NCBI GenBank assembly: GCA_049641805.1
Contig: JBARNX010000054.1
Location: 1 to 34,654 of the forward strand
Length of the DNA: 34,654 bases
Direction: 5' to 3'
Source of the DNA: UBA5738 sp049641805
Lineage (GTDB): Bacteria; Patescibacteriota; Minisyncoccia; Minisyncoccales; UBA5738
Shown one piece after another: positions 17,180 through 24,951 of this stretch. Positions within the stretch are counted from its first letter, which is position 1; each line of letters starts with the position of its first letter. Made by a program: the position numbers and the translations under genes. Below the pieces are notes generated by a model, which searched no databases, was not told where the DNA came from, and worked only from the letters and a program-made list of their open reading frames with translations.

Positions 17180-18391
17180 ATGGTTGAATTTTTAAGTTTG
17201 TCAAAAGAAGCTTTCGGTTTGGAAATAACCGATGCCACTGTCAGAGTGATAAAGCTTGCCCGCCGGAAAGGAAAGCTGGCGGCGGTTTCGCTGGGATTGG
17301 CGGCATTGGAGAAAGGGATTATAAAAGAGGGTATTATTCAGGACGGGGAAAAGTTGGCCGCCGCGATAAAAGCGGTGTTGGCCGCCGCGGCCGGAGAAAA
17401 AATTCGGACCCGCTATGTTGTCGTTTCCCTGCCGGAGAACAAGGCTTTTTTGCAGGTGATTACGATGCCGAAATTAAAAGGCAACGATTTGCGCGCCGCA
17501 GTTGTTTTTGAGGCCGAAAATTACATTCCTTTGCCGCTGGAAAAGGTCTACCTTGATTTTGAGATTGTGCCGCCGGTTTTGGAAAGGCCGGATCGCTGCG
17601 AAGTTTTGATTGCCGCGGTTCCCCGGGAGATAATCGATTCCCGTGTTTGCGCCATTGGCAAGGCGGGATTAGTCCCGATCGCCATGGAGCTTGAATCGCA
17701 GGCGCTGGCGCGGATATTGTCCAAAGAAAAGGAGATGAAATCTCCCACGGTAATTATTCAGATTGGCGATGCCAAAACCATTTTGGCGGTCTATTCCGAA
17801 AATTCGATCAGATTTTCTTTCACCATACCGATTTCAAACCGTTATTTCGTTGAAACAATAATGAATAGCGCCCAAGCGGACGCCGTTCAGGCGGAGCGTT
17901 TGAAAACCGAATGCGGAATTGAAGAATTTGTGCGCCCGGGCGGCGCGAAAAATTCCGATGCCGAACCAGCCGGAGAGAAAAGAAAAATTTTTGAGGCGTT
18001 GGTTCCGGGATTGGTCGATTTTGTCCAGCAGATACAAAAATGCATTCGATATTATCAAACTCACGAAGATGTCGGTACCGGATCGTGGAAAAAAAATTTT
18101 GACAAAGTTTTAATCTGCGGCAGCGGCTCGAATTTGAAAGGATTGGATGGATTTCTCGCGTTAAAACTTAACGCACCGGTCTGGCAAACGCAACTGCCGC
18201 TTGATTTTGATCGGGCCGGATTGAAAATTACGGATCAATTTGCCGAGAACGAATTTGGATTCGCGGTTGCCGCCGGGCTGGCGTTGCGCGCGCTGGATCA
18301 AGCCGGCGGAGAAACGAAAACTATGCTAAAAAATAAAATACCGGCGCCCAAAAAAGATTTGCGCCGCCGGGTGCGCGTGAAATCAAAATAA
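17180..18391 (+). CDS. pilM: Type IV pilus assembly protein PilM
   Basis: A 403-aa actin-like ATPase-fold protein of the cytoplasm that binds the N-terminus of PilN. Features are the N-terminal 'FGLEITDATVRVIKL' phosphate-1-like segment, 'TRYVVVSLPENKAFLQVITMP', the 'AVVFEAENYIPLPLEKVYLD' segment characteristic of PilM, and the C-terminal 'VLICGSGSNLKGLDGFLA' adenosine-binding glycine region. ATG 17180 was chosen because residues encoded before it come from the inverted repeat. The next gene, pilN, follows after 17 nt. Confidence 0.92.
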   Translation: MVEFLSLSKEAFGLEITDATVRVIKLARRKGKLAAVSLGLAALEKGIIKEGIIQDGEKLAAAIKAVLAAAAGEKIRTRYVVVSLPENKAFLQVITMPKLKGNDLRAAVVFEAENYIPLPLEKVYLDFEIVPPVLERPDRCEVLIAAVPREIIDSRVCAIGKAGLVPIAMELESQALARILSKEKEMKSPTVIIQIGDAKTILAVYSENSIRFSFTIPISNRYFVETIMNSAQADAVQAERLKTECGIEEFVRPGGAKNSDAEPAGEKRKIFEALVPGLVDFVQQIQKCIRYYQTHEDVGTGSWKKNFDKVLICGSGSNLKGLDGFLALKLNAPVWQTQLPLDFDRAGLKITDQFAENEFGFAVAAGLALRALDQAGGETKTMLKNKIPAPKKDLRRRVRVKSK

Positions 18392-18408
18392 TTTTCACTG
18401 GTGAACCG

Positions 18409-18939
18409 ATGATTAATTTATTACCACAATACTGGCAAAACAAATTGCGCCAAGAAGAAATGTCCAAGATTGCCGCAATCCTTGGCATTGTGGCCGTATT
18501 CTCGCTGATTTTGTTCATTTTTATGCTGGCGCTGGTGCGGGTTTTTTATTATTCCCAGCTCGAATCCGGACTGGTAGTTTTGGCGGAAAAGGAGCGGCAA
18601 ATGGCGATTTTTAATGTTGAAGAGATTGAAAAGCAAGCGATTGACCGCGGCAATCTAGTTTCCAAGATCGCCGATTTTTACGGAAAGCAGATTAAGGTTA
18701 CGGAAGTTTTCGTCAAGGTGGCCGCAACTTTGCCGCCGGGAGTGGTTTTGTCAAGGTTTGGCTATGTATCGCCGAGCATTTATCTGGAGGGGTATTCTCC
18801 CGATCGCGGCGCGCTGGTGATTTTCAAAGAAAATTTGGAAAAGCAAGCCGATTTCAAGAAAATGGTTTTTCCTCCCGAAAACTGGCTTACGGCGCGGGAT
18901 ATCAAATTTGGCGTTAACTTCGAATATGCAAAACCTTAG
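18409..18939 (+). CDS. pilN: Type IV pilus assembly protein PilN
   Basis: A 176-aa inner-membrane protein. The N-terminus 'MINLLPQYWQNKLRQEE' is the PilM-binding motif (consensus INLLP). One transmembrane helix (about 24-46) and a periplasmic ferredoxin-like domain with coiled coil follow. It overlaps the start of pilO by 14 bp, the usual pilMNO arrangement. Confidence 0.9.
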   Translation: MINLLPQYWQNKLRQEEMSKIAAILGIVAVFSLILFIFMLALVRVFYYSQLESGLVVLAEKERQMAIFNVEEIEKQAIDRGNLVSKIADFYGKQIKVTEVFVKVAATLPPGVVLSRFGYVSPSIYLEGYSPDRGALVIFKENLEKQADFKKMVFPPENWLTARDIKFGVNFEYAKP

Positions 18940-19480
18940 AAACAAACCATTGATTGTTGCGGCGGTATTCGCGGCGATCGTGTCGGTGCTGGTTTTTCTC
19001 GTTGTTGCGCCGTTGATCGCGGATATCAATAATGCCGGTTTACGGATTGCCCAACAACAAGTTAAAATCGACGACTATGACCGGCGCCTTTCGGATGTTC
19101 GTGAATTTATCGCGTTTAAAAAAGAAGAAAAAGTTAATTTTGAAAGAATGGAGAAAGTTTTCGTTGACAGCCGGATGCCGCTTGATTTTATAAATTTTTT
19201 GGAAGCCGCGGCCCGGGATTGCGGCGTTGTCATTAAATTTTCATCGTCAATACCGCGGCAAGCCGTTAAGGGCGAATGGTCTTCGATTTCGGTTGAAGCG
19301 GATATTTCGGGAAACATTTCCAATATCTTTCAATTTGTCGAAAAGATTGAGAACAGTCCTTATTTGCTGGCGGTGCAGAATTTCGAGATTCGCTCTAATT
19401 TGCCGGATGCCGCCGCGCCGGAATCATCCGCGAGCGGCGGCAGTAAGGCGCATATTTTATTGAAAGCTTATGCGGAATAA
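18926..19480 (+). CDS. pilO: Type IV pilus assembly protein PilO
   Basis: A 185-aa bitopic membrane protein: helix at about 9-30, coiled coil (about 35-70), then a periplasmic domain with 'MPLDFINFLEAAARDCGVVIKF' and 'ISNIFQFVEKIENSPYLLAV', typical of PilO. It pairs with PilN. ATG 18926 lies within the pilN 3' end; the longer frame from TTG 18908 has no support. Confidence 0.88.
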   Translation: MQNLRNKPLIVAAVFAAIVSVLVFLVVAPLIADINNAGLRIAQQQVKIDDYDRRLSDVREFIAFKKEEKVNFERMEKVFVDSRMPLDFINFLEAAARDCGVVIKFSSSIPRQAVKGEWSSISVEADISGNISNIFQFVEKIENSPYLLAVQNFEIRSNLPDAAAPESSASGGSKAHILLKAYAE

Positions 19481-19796
19481 CGATCAAAACAAATTCCAAT
19501 CGGCGGTAGGGATGTTTTTTAAAAAAATCGCGCTTAAACCATTTTTGGTGTTCTTCTTTTCGGCGGCGGTCGGCGCGGCGTTTTCAATTTTGATTTTTTT
19601 AAATGTTCAGCATTTGGCGACGGATATTGAAGGAGCGGCGATAGCGGATGAATCATTCGGCGCGGTTAAAGCGAAGAAATTTCGCGATGTCTTTCTGGTG
19701 CTGGATCAGCGAAACGAGGGTATTGGCCAAACGCCCGCTTTGGATTATCCGGATGTGTTTTTGCGCCCGGCCGGATTGACCAATTCCGAAAATTAA
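19470..19796 (+). CDS. Small membrane protein in the pilP position
   Basis: A 108-aa protein that overlaps the pilO end by 11 bp. It has a basic N-terminus, one transmembrane helix (about 25-47), and a short outside tail ending in a Pro-rich segment 'YPDVFLRPAGLTNSEN'. There is no lipobox, so it is not a classical PilP lipoprotein, but its place after pilMNO suggests a substitute partner of PilN/O. Family not recognised. Confidence 0.75.
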   Translation: MRNNDQNKFQSAVGMFFKKIALKPFLVFFFSAAVGAAFSILIFLNVQHLATDIEGAAIADESFGAVKAKKFRDVFLVLDQRNEGIGQTPALDYPDVFLRPAGLTNSEN

Positions 19797-19851
19797 GCGA
19801 TAATTCCTTGGTCGAATCGTCAAATTGTTGGCGGAAAAGATTTTCAAAATC

Positions 19852-19901
19852 AAACCTATATGCTATTATATTATATAGTATATGTTTAGGTTTCTTTTTT
19901 G
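19852..19901 (+). terminator. AT-rich hairpin with T-run after the pil operon
   Basis: AAACCTA (19852-19858) pairs with TAGGTTT (19887-19893), with further pairing inside (CTAT/ATAG), and CTTTTTT follows. It probably terminates the pil operon. The AT-rich loop could also contain the promoter of the next gene. Confidence 0.5.
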
Positions 19902-19917
19902 GTATAGCTTTTAGTTT

Positions 19918-20574
19918 ATGAAATTAAATGAAAAATTAATTGCAATTGATCTTAGAAAAAAAGGCAAAAGTTATAATGAAATTAAAAACACGGTCAAAGT
20001 TTCAAAAAGTACGCTGACTTCTTGGCTGAGGGATATTGAATTAACTGCGGAACAAAAAAATAAGCTTTTTTCCCAAACGCGGCAGATGAATGCTTATAAA
20101 TTGGCCCGCCTCAATCATCAAAAGAAAATAGAACAAACTGAAAAAATTTTAAAAATTGCCAAGAATGAAGCGCCTTTTTTGATCAACAACAATTTGTTTT
20201 TATCCGGGTTGATGCTATATTGGGCCGAGGGCGATAAATCCGAATCTAGAGAAGCGGTTAAGTTTACAAATTCAGATCCGGCAATGATTATGCTGGCGAT
20301 GAAATGGTTTCGGAATATTTGTAAAGTGCCCGAAAACAAATTCAGGATCGCATTGCATATCCATACGCTTTTTTGCCGGAACGATATGGAGAGTTATTGG
20401 TCAGGCGTTACCGGAATTCCTTTGAGCCAGTTTCATAAAACGCAAGTTAAACCGACATCGCTGAAGCATAGAAAAAATCCTTTATACAATGGAACCTGCG
20501 CGGTTGTGATAAATGATAAAATGCTGTTCAGAAGGATAAAGGGATGGAAATTGGAATGCATTAAAAATATTTAA
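19918..20574 (+). CDS. HTH protein with a homing-endonuclease-like C-terminal part
   Basis: A 218-aa protein. Residues 1-40 form a resolvase-type helix-turn-helix (IAIDLRKKGKSYNEIKNTVKVSKSTLTSWLRDI). The rest contains 'FLSGLMLYWAEGDKSESREAVKFTNSDPAMI', a pattern of 'LxGLYWAEG-K....FTNSDP' that resembles LAGLIDADG-like domains (helix followed by acidic residue, then beta-strands), and ends with a basic segment. This assignment rests on pattern memory only. It ends 1 nt before tRNA-Arg. It is AT-richer than the pil genes and marks the start of accessory DNA. Confidence 0.6.
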   Translation: MKLNEKLIAIDLRKKGKSYNEIKNTVKVSKSTLTSWLRDIELTAEQKNKLFSQTRQMNAYKLARLNHQKKIEQTEKILKIAKNEAPFLINNNLFLSGLMLYWAEGDKSESREAVKFTNSDPAMIMLAMKWFRNICKVPENKFRIALHIHTLFCRNDMESYWSGVTGIPLSQFHKTQVKPTSLKHRKNPLYNGTCAVVINDKMLFRRIKGWKLECIKNI

Positions 20575-20575
20575 T

Positions 20576-20649
20576 GTCCCCGTAGCTCAACCGGACAGAG
20601 CGAAGGTTTTCTAAACCTTAGGTTGTGTGTTCGACTCACACCGGGGACA
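20576..20649 (+). tRNA. tRNA-Arg(UCU)
   Basis: Acceptor GTCCCCG/CGGGGAC, D-arm GCTC...GAGC, anticodon stem AAGGT/ACCTT with loop TTTCTAA (anticodon TCT), T-arm GTGTG-TTCGACT-CACAC, discriminator A. CCA is not encoded. A near-copy of its 3' end occurs at 23755-23766. Confidence 0.95.
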
Positions 20650-20651
20650 CA
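20640..20651 (+). repeat. Candidate attachment site, copy 1 (3' end of tRNA-Arg)
   Basis: ACCGGGGACACA here matches ACAGGGGACACA at 23755-23766 (11 of 12). The two flank the recombinase operon and tRNA-His. Confidence 0.35.
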
Positions 20652-20652
20652 C

Positions 20653-20673
20653 AAATTTTGCGAAGCAAAATTT
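20653..20673 (+). other. Perfect hairpin after tRNA-Arg
   Basis: AAATTTTGC-GAA-GCAAAATTT, a 9-bp stem 3 nt after the tRNA. It could be a processing signal or a weak terminator; a T-run follows only inside the stem. Confidence 0.55.
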
Positions 20674-20770
20674 AGTTAATAGTTTCTAGTTGATAGTCGA
20701 TGGTTAAATGCGGATGCGGGGCGTTGAAGTAAAGAAGGAAATAGGGTAATATCGTTTTGTTAGGTTTTAT

Positions 20771-20842
20771 GGTGGCTATGGTGTAACGGCAGCACGAAGG
20801 TTTGTGGAGCCTTCTGTACGGGTTCGAATCCCGTTAGTCACC
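20771..20842 (+). tRNA. tRNA-His(GUG)
   Basis: Acceptor GTGGCTA/TAGTCAC, anticodon loop TTGTGGA (anticodon GTG), T-arm ACGGG-TTCGAAT-CCCGT. A G at -1 (20771) faces C73, the His identity pair. CCA is not encoded. Its last nine bases overlap the 3' end of the serine recombinase gene on the other strand. Confidence 0.95.
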
Positions 20843-22420
20843 CAGTAGGGGATTTTTAGCGAAGACTTTGTCAAAATTAGCTTCAAATTGGCTGATTTTG
20901 AGAGGTTCGAACGCTTTATAAATCGTGTTTATCTCTTTTGCCGCCTTTTCCACCAGGATAAGTGGTTTTTGGATTGAGATCGAGAGGATCTGGTCTTTTA
21001 GGGTGAGGTTCGAACCAAGCGCGGCAAGTATTTCTTTTTTGTCGTCCAGGCTGCCATTGATGAATTTTTGCCGGGCGCTAGCCGCAAAGTCGAACAGCTT
21101 TTCGGCTTTTTCCAGCCAGTCGTCGGCATTACTGTCACTTTCGTTGACCAATGCGAGTAGTCTTGATTTTTCCCGGTTCAGTCCGGTTTTCTTTTCCGCA
21201 AATTCTTCGGGGGTGAGTTCCTCGTTCATTCTCATTTCGAGTAGTCGATCCAGCTTATTGAGACAATCGTCATAATTTTTCCTCTGGGCGGTTAAGATCG
21301 ATTTTCGGTTGCCGACTTCCTTGTCGGCTTCTTTCTTGAGTTGGGCGATGGCCCACTGGCTGAATTCCGGCGGAATTTCAATTCTTTCCAGAATATCCAT
21401 GATCTGCGCTTCCATTTCTTCCTTGCGGAGGTATTTTTGCGAACAATCCGATCGCTTGCGCTTGGTGCAGCGGTAAAAAGTGTAAAAGTGGACGTTGCCG
21501 TTCTTTTGCCGTTTGATTTTGTCCTCGGCGGTGATCGCCGAACCGCATTCCCCGCATCTGATCATGCCGGTAAACGCGAATTTGTGCGGCGCGTGCGCTT
21601 TATTGCGGTTTCCCAGAATTACCTGCGTCCGGTTGAATTCTTCTTCGGTAATCATCGGCTTATGGTTGCCTTTGTATAGAACGCCGCCGTATTTGAACCA
21701 TCCATAGTAAAAGGGATTGGTGAATAGCTCGTAGAACTTGCTCTTAACGATGCACTTGGGCATCCGGTTGCTTACCAGCCCCAGCTCTTTATCTGCGTAT
21801 TCACCGACGCTCGCTACCGAGTAATTTCCGGTCAAAAACATATCCCATAATTTTCTTACAAGCGGGAAGCGTTCTTCGTCGGGTAAAATATCCTTTTCTC
21901 CTTTCAATTTGAATCGGTTGTTTTTGTAGCCCAGGGGCGCAACGCCCGGGAACCAGCCTTTTTCAGCTTTTGAAAGAAGCCCGCGCTTTGTATTTACGCT
22001 TAAATCCCTGATAAACTGGTTGGCCATCCCGAATTCCACGCTCATCATCAAAACATTATCGGAAGGGTAGTAACTTTTTTCGTAGGTTTGTATATGGCTT
22101 ATTACCCCTTTCTGAATCATCCATGCGATATTACCGCCATCTATGGGGTTTCTCGCCAGCCGATCCAGTTTCCAGCAGATAACGCCGGCCGCTTCGCCTT
22201 TGCCGATTCGCGCGATCATTGAGTTGAAAACCGGGCGGCCCGGGCCTTTTGCGGACTGGGATTCTTGTAAAATTTCAATGATGCTCAATTTTTCTCTTTT
22301 CGCGACCTTGGTCAGCTCTTTTATCTGCGATTCAATCGAAGCAACCTGCCGGTCTTCACTCTCGGAGGATTTGCGGGCGTACAGAAAGTATTTGATTTTT
22401 TGGTTGCTTTGCGTATTCAT
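20834..22420 (-). CDS. Large serine recombinase (integrase)
   Basis: A 528-aa site-specific recombinase. The N-terminal resolvase domain has 'YFLYARKSSESEDRQ' (nucleophile Ser18 in the YxR-x-S motif) and 'WKLDRLARNPIDGG'. The recombinase domain begins near 'KRGLLSKAEKGWFPGVAPLGY'. A zinc ribbon shows 'CGECGSAITAED' and a distal Cys pair 'RCTKRKRSDC', and a long coiled coil lies near the C-terminus (about 390-460). ATG 22420 was chosen because the upstream extension from TTG 22543 looks random and the resolvase domain starts just after it. The stop codon lies inside tRNA-His. The gene would integrate or excise the surrounding element. It is the last gene of a five-gene - strand operon. Confidence 0.93.
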   Translation of the reverse strand: MNTQSNQKIKYFLYARKSSESEDRQVASIESQIKELTKVAKREKLSIIEILQESQSAKGPGRPVFNSMIARIGKGEAAGVICWKLDRLARNPIDGGNIAWMIQKGVISHIQTYEKSYYPSDNVLMMSVEFGMANQFIRDLSVNTKRGLLSKAEKGWFPGVAPLGYKNNRFKLKGEKDILPDEERFPLVRKLWDMFLTGNYSVASVGEYADKELGLVSNRMPKCIVKSKFYELFTNPFYYGWFKYGGVLYKGNHKPMITEEEFNRTQVILGNRNKAHAPHKFAFTGMIRCGECGSAITAEDKIKRQKNGNVHFYTFYRCTKRKRSDCSQKYLRKEEMEAQIMDILERIEIPPEFSQWAIAQLKKEADKEVGNRKSILTAQRKNYDDCLNKLDRLLEMRMNEELTPEEFAEKKTGLNREKSRLLALVNESDSNADDWLEKAEKLFDFAASARQKFINGSLDDKKEILAALGSNLTLKDQILSISIQKPLILVEKAAKEINTIYKAFEPLKISQFEANFDKVFAKNPLLGD

Positions 22421-22543
22421 ACAGCTCAATAAACACAATGCCTTTAATAACGAAACAAGGCAAGTTGGTCGCTTAAAACAAAAATCAAATTTGTTCGGGT
22501 CGGCCGGGGAGTAAAATGCCCCGATTTCCCTATAAAATTCCAA

Positions 22544-23008
22544 TTATCCGCCGTTTTGCTGTTTCTCGGAAAATTTGATTTTGTTTCTTCTTTCGGCATC
22601 TTCCTTTTTGGCCATTTCGAATATCTCTCGGTTGGCGTTTTGGAGATCTCTGATCATGGTTCTGTTCATGTTAAGATTCGAATCGGATTTTTCGGTAAAT
22701 CCTTCAAAAAGCTGCATCCAGAGTTTTGTCTCCGCGGCTCTTCCGTGCTGGATAATCGCCTTGTAAAGACAGGCAATAACATCCGGAGTGCGGCTTTTGG
22801 CCCAAGCGTCCAGGTGTTCTTTGACCGAATCCCGGAAGTGGCCGTCTTTTTTCCAGCCCACAAGCGTGGTTTCGTTTAACTTGTAATGTTCGGCGAAAGC
22901 CTTGTCGGTGTTGTATCCGAATTCAGCTTCTCGGAAAGCCCGAGGCGTGGCCGTGAATTTGATGAATTCAAGGTATTCAGCCCTCCTGTATGGTGTTTTT
23001 TGTTCCAT
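22544..23008 (-). CDS. Phage-type HTH protein (terminase small subunit-like)
   Basis: A 154-aa basic protein. 'FAEHYKLNETTLVGWKKDGHF' is a helix-turn-helix of the homeodomain phBC6A51 or terminase-small-subunit kind, and 'AIIQHGRAAETKLWMQLFEGFTEKSD' is a helical segment often found behind it in phage and integrative elements. It is encoded just upstream of the recombinase (123 nt gap) and overlaps the preceding gene by 32 bp. It may act as a recombination directionality or packaging factor; this is inference. Confidence 0.65.
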   Translation of the reverse strand: MEQKTPYRRAEYLEFIKFTATPRAFREAEFGYNTDKAFAEHYKLNETTLVGWKKDGHFRDSVKEHLDAWAKSRTPDVIACLYKAIIQHGRAAETKLWMQLFEGFTEKSDSNLNMNRTMIRDLQNANREIFEMAKKEDAERRNKIKFSEKQQNGG

Positions 23009-23270
23009 TTAATTTATGCCAGCGTTTTAAGTTGCCCTTATTCAGCATTTCTTTGTTTGATTCAGGTATAACTTTGAAAATGTTATCCGGTGCGGCTAAT
23101 CTCATACCTTTTTGTTCCTTTATCCTTTTCTTTATCGAAAATGGACAAGTATCTTCCTCTGGTAGCTTGGTTCGTAAATTAACTTCTGGATCAAGGACGC
23201 AGATATTGATCGAGCATTCGCTGAATCTTGGGCAAGCCGTTAAGCCATTGGTTGTGTTTTTTGTTGGCAT
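22977..23270 (-). CDS. Small cysteine-containing protein of the recombinase operon
   Basis: A 97-aa protein with C13-x5-C19-x4-C24 and C42 ('CPRFSECSINICVLDPEV', 'EEDTCPFS'), a pattern consistent with a zinc site. The C-terminus is basic. No function is recognised. It overlaps the gene before it (31 bp) and the gene after it (32 bp), as expected in a compact mobile module. Confidence 0.65.
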   Translation of the reverse strand: MPTKNTTNGLTACPRFSECSINICVLDPEVNLRTKLPEEDTCPFSIKKRIKEQKGMRLAAPDNIFKVIPESNKEMLNKGNLKRWHKLNGTKNTIQEG

Positions 23271-23443
23271 GTTTTTTTATTAAATTGCCCCGAATTTATT
23301 TTGGGTGATGGTTTAAGGATGGCGCGGAATAAGTCCACCAGTCTGGTTCCAATTTTAATAGCCTCTTGTTTACTTATTTCAGTCCCATAGCGTCTTAAAT
23401 AAAGGACTCTCAAATTATCAATATCTTTATCGGTAAATTTCAT
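23240..23443 (-). CDS. Small helical protein, CPR mobile-module type
   Basis: A 67-aa protein, 'KDIDNLRVLYLRRYGTEISKQEAIKIGTRLVDLFRAI'. From memory, the pattern 'LY-kRyG-eIs-eEA---G--Lv-L' recurs in many small proteins of Patescibacteria, often near recombinases. ATG 23443 was chosen because the frame upstream overlaps a real gene. Its start lies 1 nt after the stop of the preceding gene, so translation is coupled. Confidence 0.65.
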   Translation of the reverse strand: MKFTDKDIDNLRVLYLRRYGTEISKQEAIKIGTRLVDLFRAILKPSPKINSGQFNKKTCQQKTQPMA

Positions 23444-23444
23444 A

Positions 23445-23705
23445 TTAGGATTGATAAATTTTCTCCTTAAGAACCTTTGTCGCCTCAATAAATTTTCGCG
23501 CATCGACCAAAACATCCGGATCGTTTTCCAATCCAAAATTAAACTTTTCCAGGATAATTTTACGCTGGCCATTCTCAATAAAAACGAAAAAAGCCTTTCT
23601 TGGATCTTGCGATTTATCCACGTCTATCAGGCGTAAACCTTTGGCGTAGAGAAAGGCTGCAATATAAAAACTATTGGTTTTATACGTATCTGTATTTTTA
23701 TTCAT
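23445..23705 (-). CDS. DUF5659-like protein
   Basis: An 86-aa protein, 'SFYIAAFLYAKGLRLIDVDKSQDPRKAFFVFIENG', followed by 'DPDVLVDARKFIEATKVLKEKIY'. The pattern of 'FYLAAFLLAKG' and the C-terminal helix matches what I recall of DUF5659, a family found on mobile elements. It is the first gene of the recombinase operon, with a promoter 20 nt upstream of the start. Function unknown. Confidence 0.7.
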   Translation of the reverse strand: MNKNTDTYKTNSFYIAAFLYAKGLRLIDVDKSQDPRKAFFVFIENGQRKIILEKFNFGLENDPDVLVDARKFIEATKVLKEKIYQS

Positions 23706-23724
23706 ATCTCTTTTGTTTTGTCCT

Positions 23725-23753
23725 CTTACAAGCTTAAACGTTAAAAGTGGCAA
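23725..23753 (-). promoter_or_regulatory. Promoter of the recombinase operon
   Basis: On the - strand, TTGCCA (23753-23748) and TGTAAG (23730-23725) are separated by 17 bp, 20 nt before ATG 23705. Confidence 0.5.
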
Positions 23754-23754
23754 A

Positions 23755-23766
23755 ACAGGGGACACA
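23755..23766. repeat. Candidate attachment site, copy 2
   Basis: ACAGGGGACACA is an 11 of 12 copy of the tRNA-Arg 3' end (20640-20651). It is situated just outside the recombinase operon promoter. Confidence 0.35.
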
Positions 23767-23771
23767 AACTA

Positions 23772-23796
23772 AAAAAGGCTTCTTAACAGCCTTTTT
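23772..23796. terminator. Bidirectional terminator
   Basis: AAAAAGGCT (23772-23780) pairs perfectly with AGCCTTTTT (23788-23796) around a 7-nt loop. It lies between the recombinase operon and the 3' end of the sigma-like gene and can stop transcription from the latter. Confidence 0.8.
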
Positions 23797-23830
23797 GTAG
23801 ATTTTTTCATTCCAATGTTTATTTTCTCGA

Positions 23831-24844
23831 TTACTCCAATTCCAGTATCAAGTTTTTCAAGATTTCATTGTAATTTTTAACTTTTGCCTTATATCCAATT
23901 CTACCAACACGGCCATACTTTTGTTTATTAATGATGGCGCGGTCAATCTTACCGATTTGGTACCAATCATTGATACGATCATTACTTACGGGATTTTTTG
24001 AATTTTCAGCTTCGTTTTTAAGAAAAAGTTTCAACGTCTTTAATTTTCCCAAGAGGACGAAGTAATCCCTAAAAAAGTTTTTGTAGGGTCTTTTTATAGT
24101 TTTCTTTCGAATCAGCTTCCCCTTATTGTTAAATGAAAGATAGTCTTTCTCTTTCGCTTTTTGGCTTTCCGAATACCAATCAAAAAGCGGATTTTGCGAA
24201 ATTAACAAAATTTTAACAGCTTTAATTCCTATTTCATCTTCCATACCGAGCGATTTGCATGTTTTGGCAAGGAAATCATAGAAATCATTTATTTCATTTT
24301 CCTCTGCTTCCAAAAACTGTTTTTCACTAATTTGCCTTACTTCAAAGTTTATGTCTTTTTCAAGGGAGCGGCTTACCACAAATGGAAATTTTTCTTTAAC
24401 TTTTTCTCTTAATTTTTCCGTTGATTTTGCGGTGTAAACAAGCATTATGTCTTGCAGCGGTCTATGTTTTGAGATAAGTATGCCCCTAATTCGTGGCATT
24501 ATTTTGTGACTGAAAAATTTGTTATCGGTATCATCTTTTGAATGGCTGTTTTCGTTTTTTGCTTCAATCTCATCAAAGATCCATTCTTCATGGAGTGTTG
24601 ATTGGTCAATTTTTTTATCGCGAAAATAATCCATTACGCGGCAGAAACCGATTTTCCATAAAAGACTACCCCATGTTCCAGCGGGGTATTTTCCTTTCTC
24701 GATTTCTTTGCTGAACGAGATGAATATTTCTTGCGATACGTCGTTCCAATCATCCGGATCAATGTCTATATATTTGTACCTTATTTGTTTTAATTTTTCT
24801 ATTGCTTCACTTTTCCAATATGATTCTAACTTATCTTCATCCAT
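23831..24844 (-). CDS. Sigma-70 region 2-like protein with a novel C-terminal part
   Basis: A 337-aa protein. Residues about 28-78 fit ECF sigma factor region 2: 'DPDDWNDVSQEIFISFSKEI' (the D-DLxQE-F helix that contacts core RNA polymerase) and 'WKIGFCRVMDYFRDKK' (the -10 recognition helix with the terminal DxxR). No region 4 helix-turn-helix is visible. In its place is about 240 residues of charged, helical sequence that I do not recognise, ending in a basic region 'KQKYGRVGRIGYKAK'. The coding sequence is AT-rich. It is monocistronic and ends at a shared terminator. It may be an alternative sigma factor or a sigma-derived regulator; DNA binding specificity unknown. Confidence 0.65.
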   Translation of the reverse strand: MDEDKLESYWKSEAIEKLKQIRYKYIDIDPDDWNDVSQEIFISFSKEIEKGKYPAGTWGSLLWKIGFCRVMDYFRDKKIDQSTLHEEWIFDEIEAKNENSHSKDDTDNKFFSHKIMPRIRGILISKHRPLQDIMLVYTAKSTEKLREKVKEKFPFVVSRSLEKDINFEVRQISEKQFLEAEENEINDFYDFLAKTCKSLGMEDEIGIKAVKILLISQNPLFDWYSESQKAKEKDYLSFNNKGKLIRKKTIKRPYKNFFRDYFVLLGKLKTLKLFLKNEAENSKNPVSNDRINDWYQIGKIDRAIINKQKYGRVGRIGYKAKVKNYNEILKNLILELE

Positions 24845-24951
24845 ATTTTTATTTTTTATTTGAACTAATCATACTCTTGGCAACCCCCAGCCTGTCAAGT
24901 TTTAAGTTAAATTGTAATGTTTTTGATGATTATGAAAATGCAGAGATGGTG

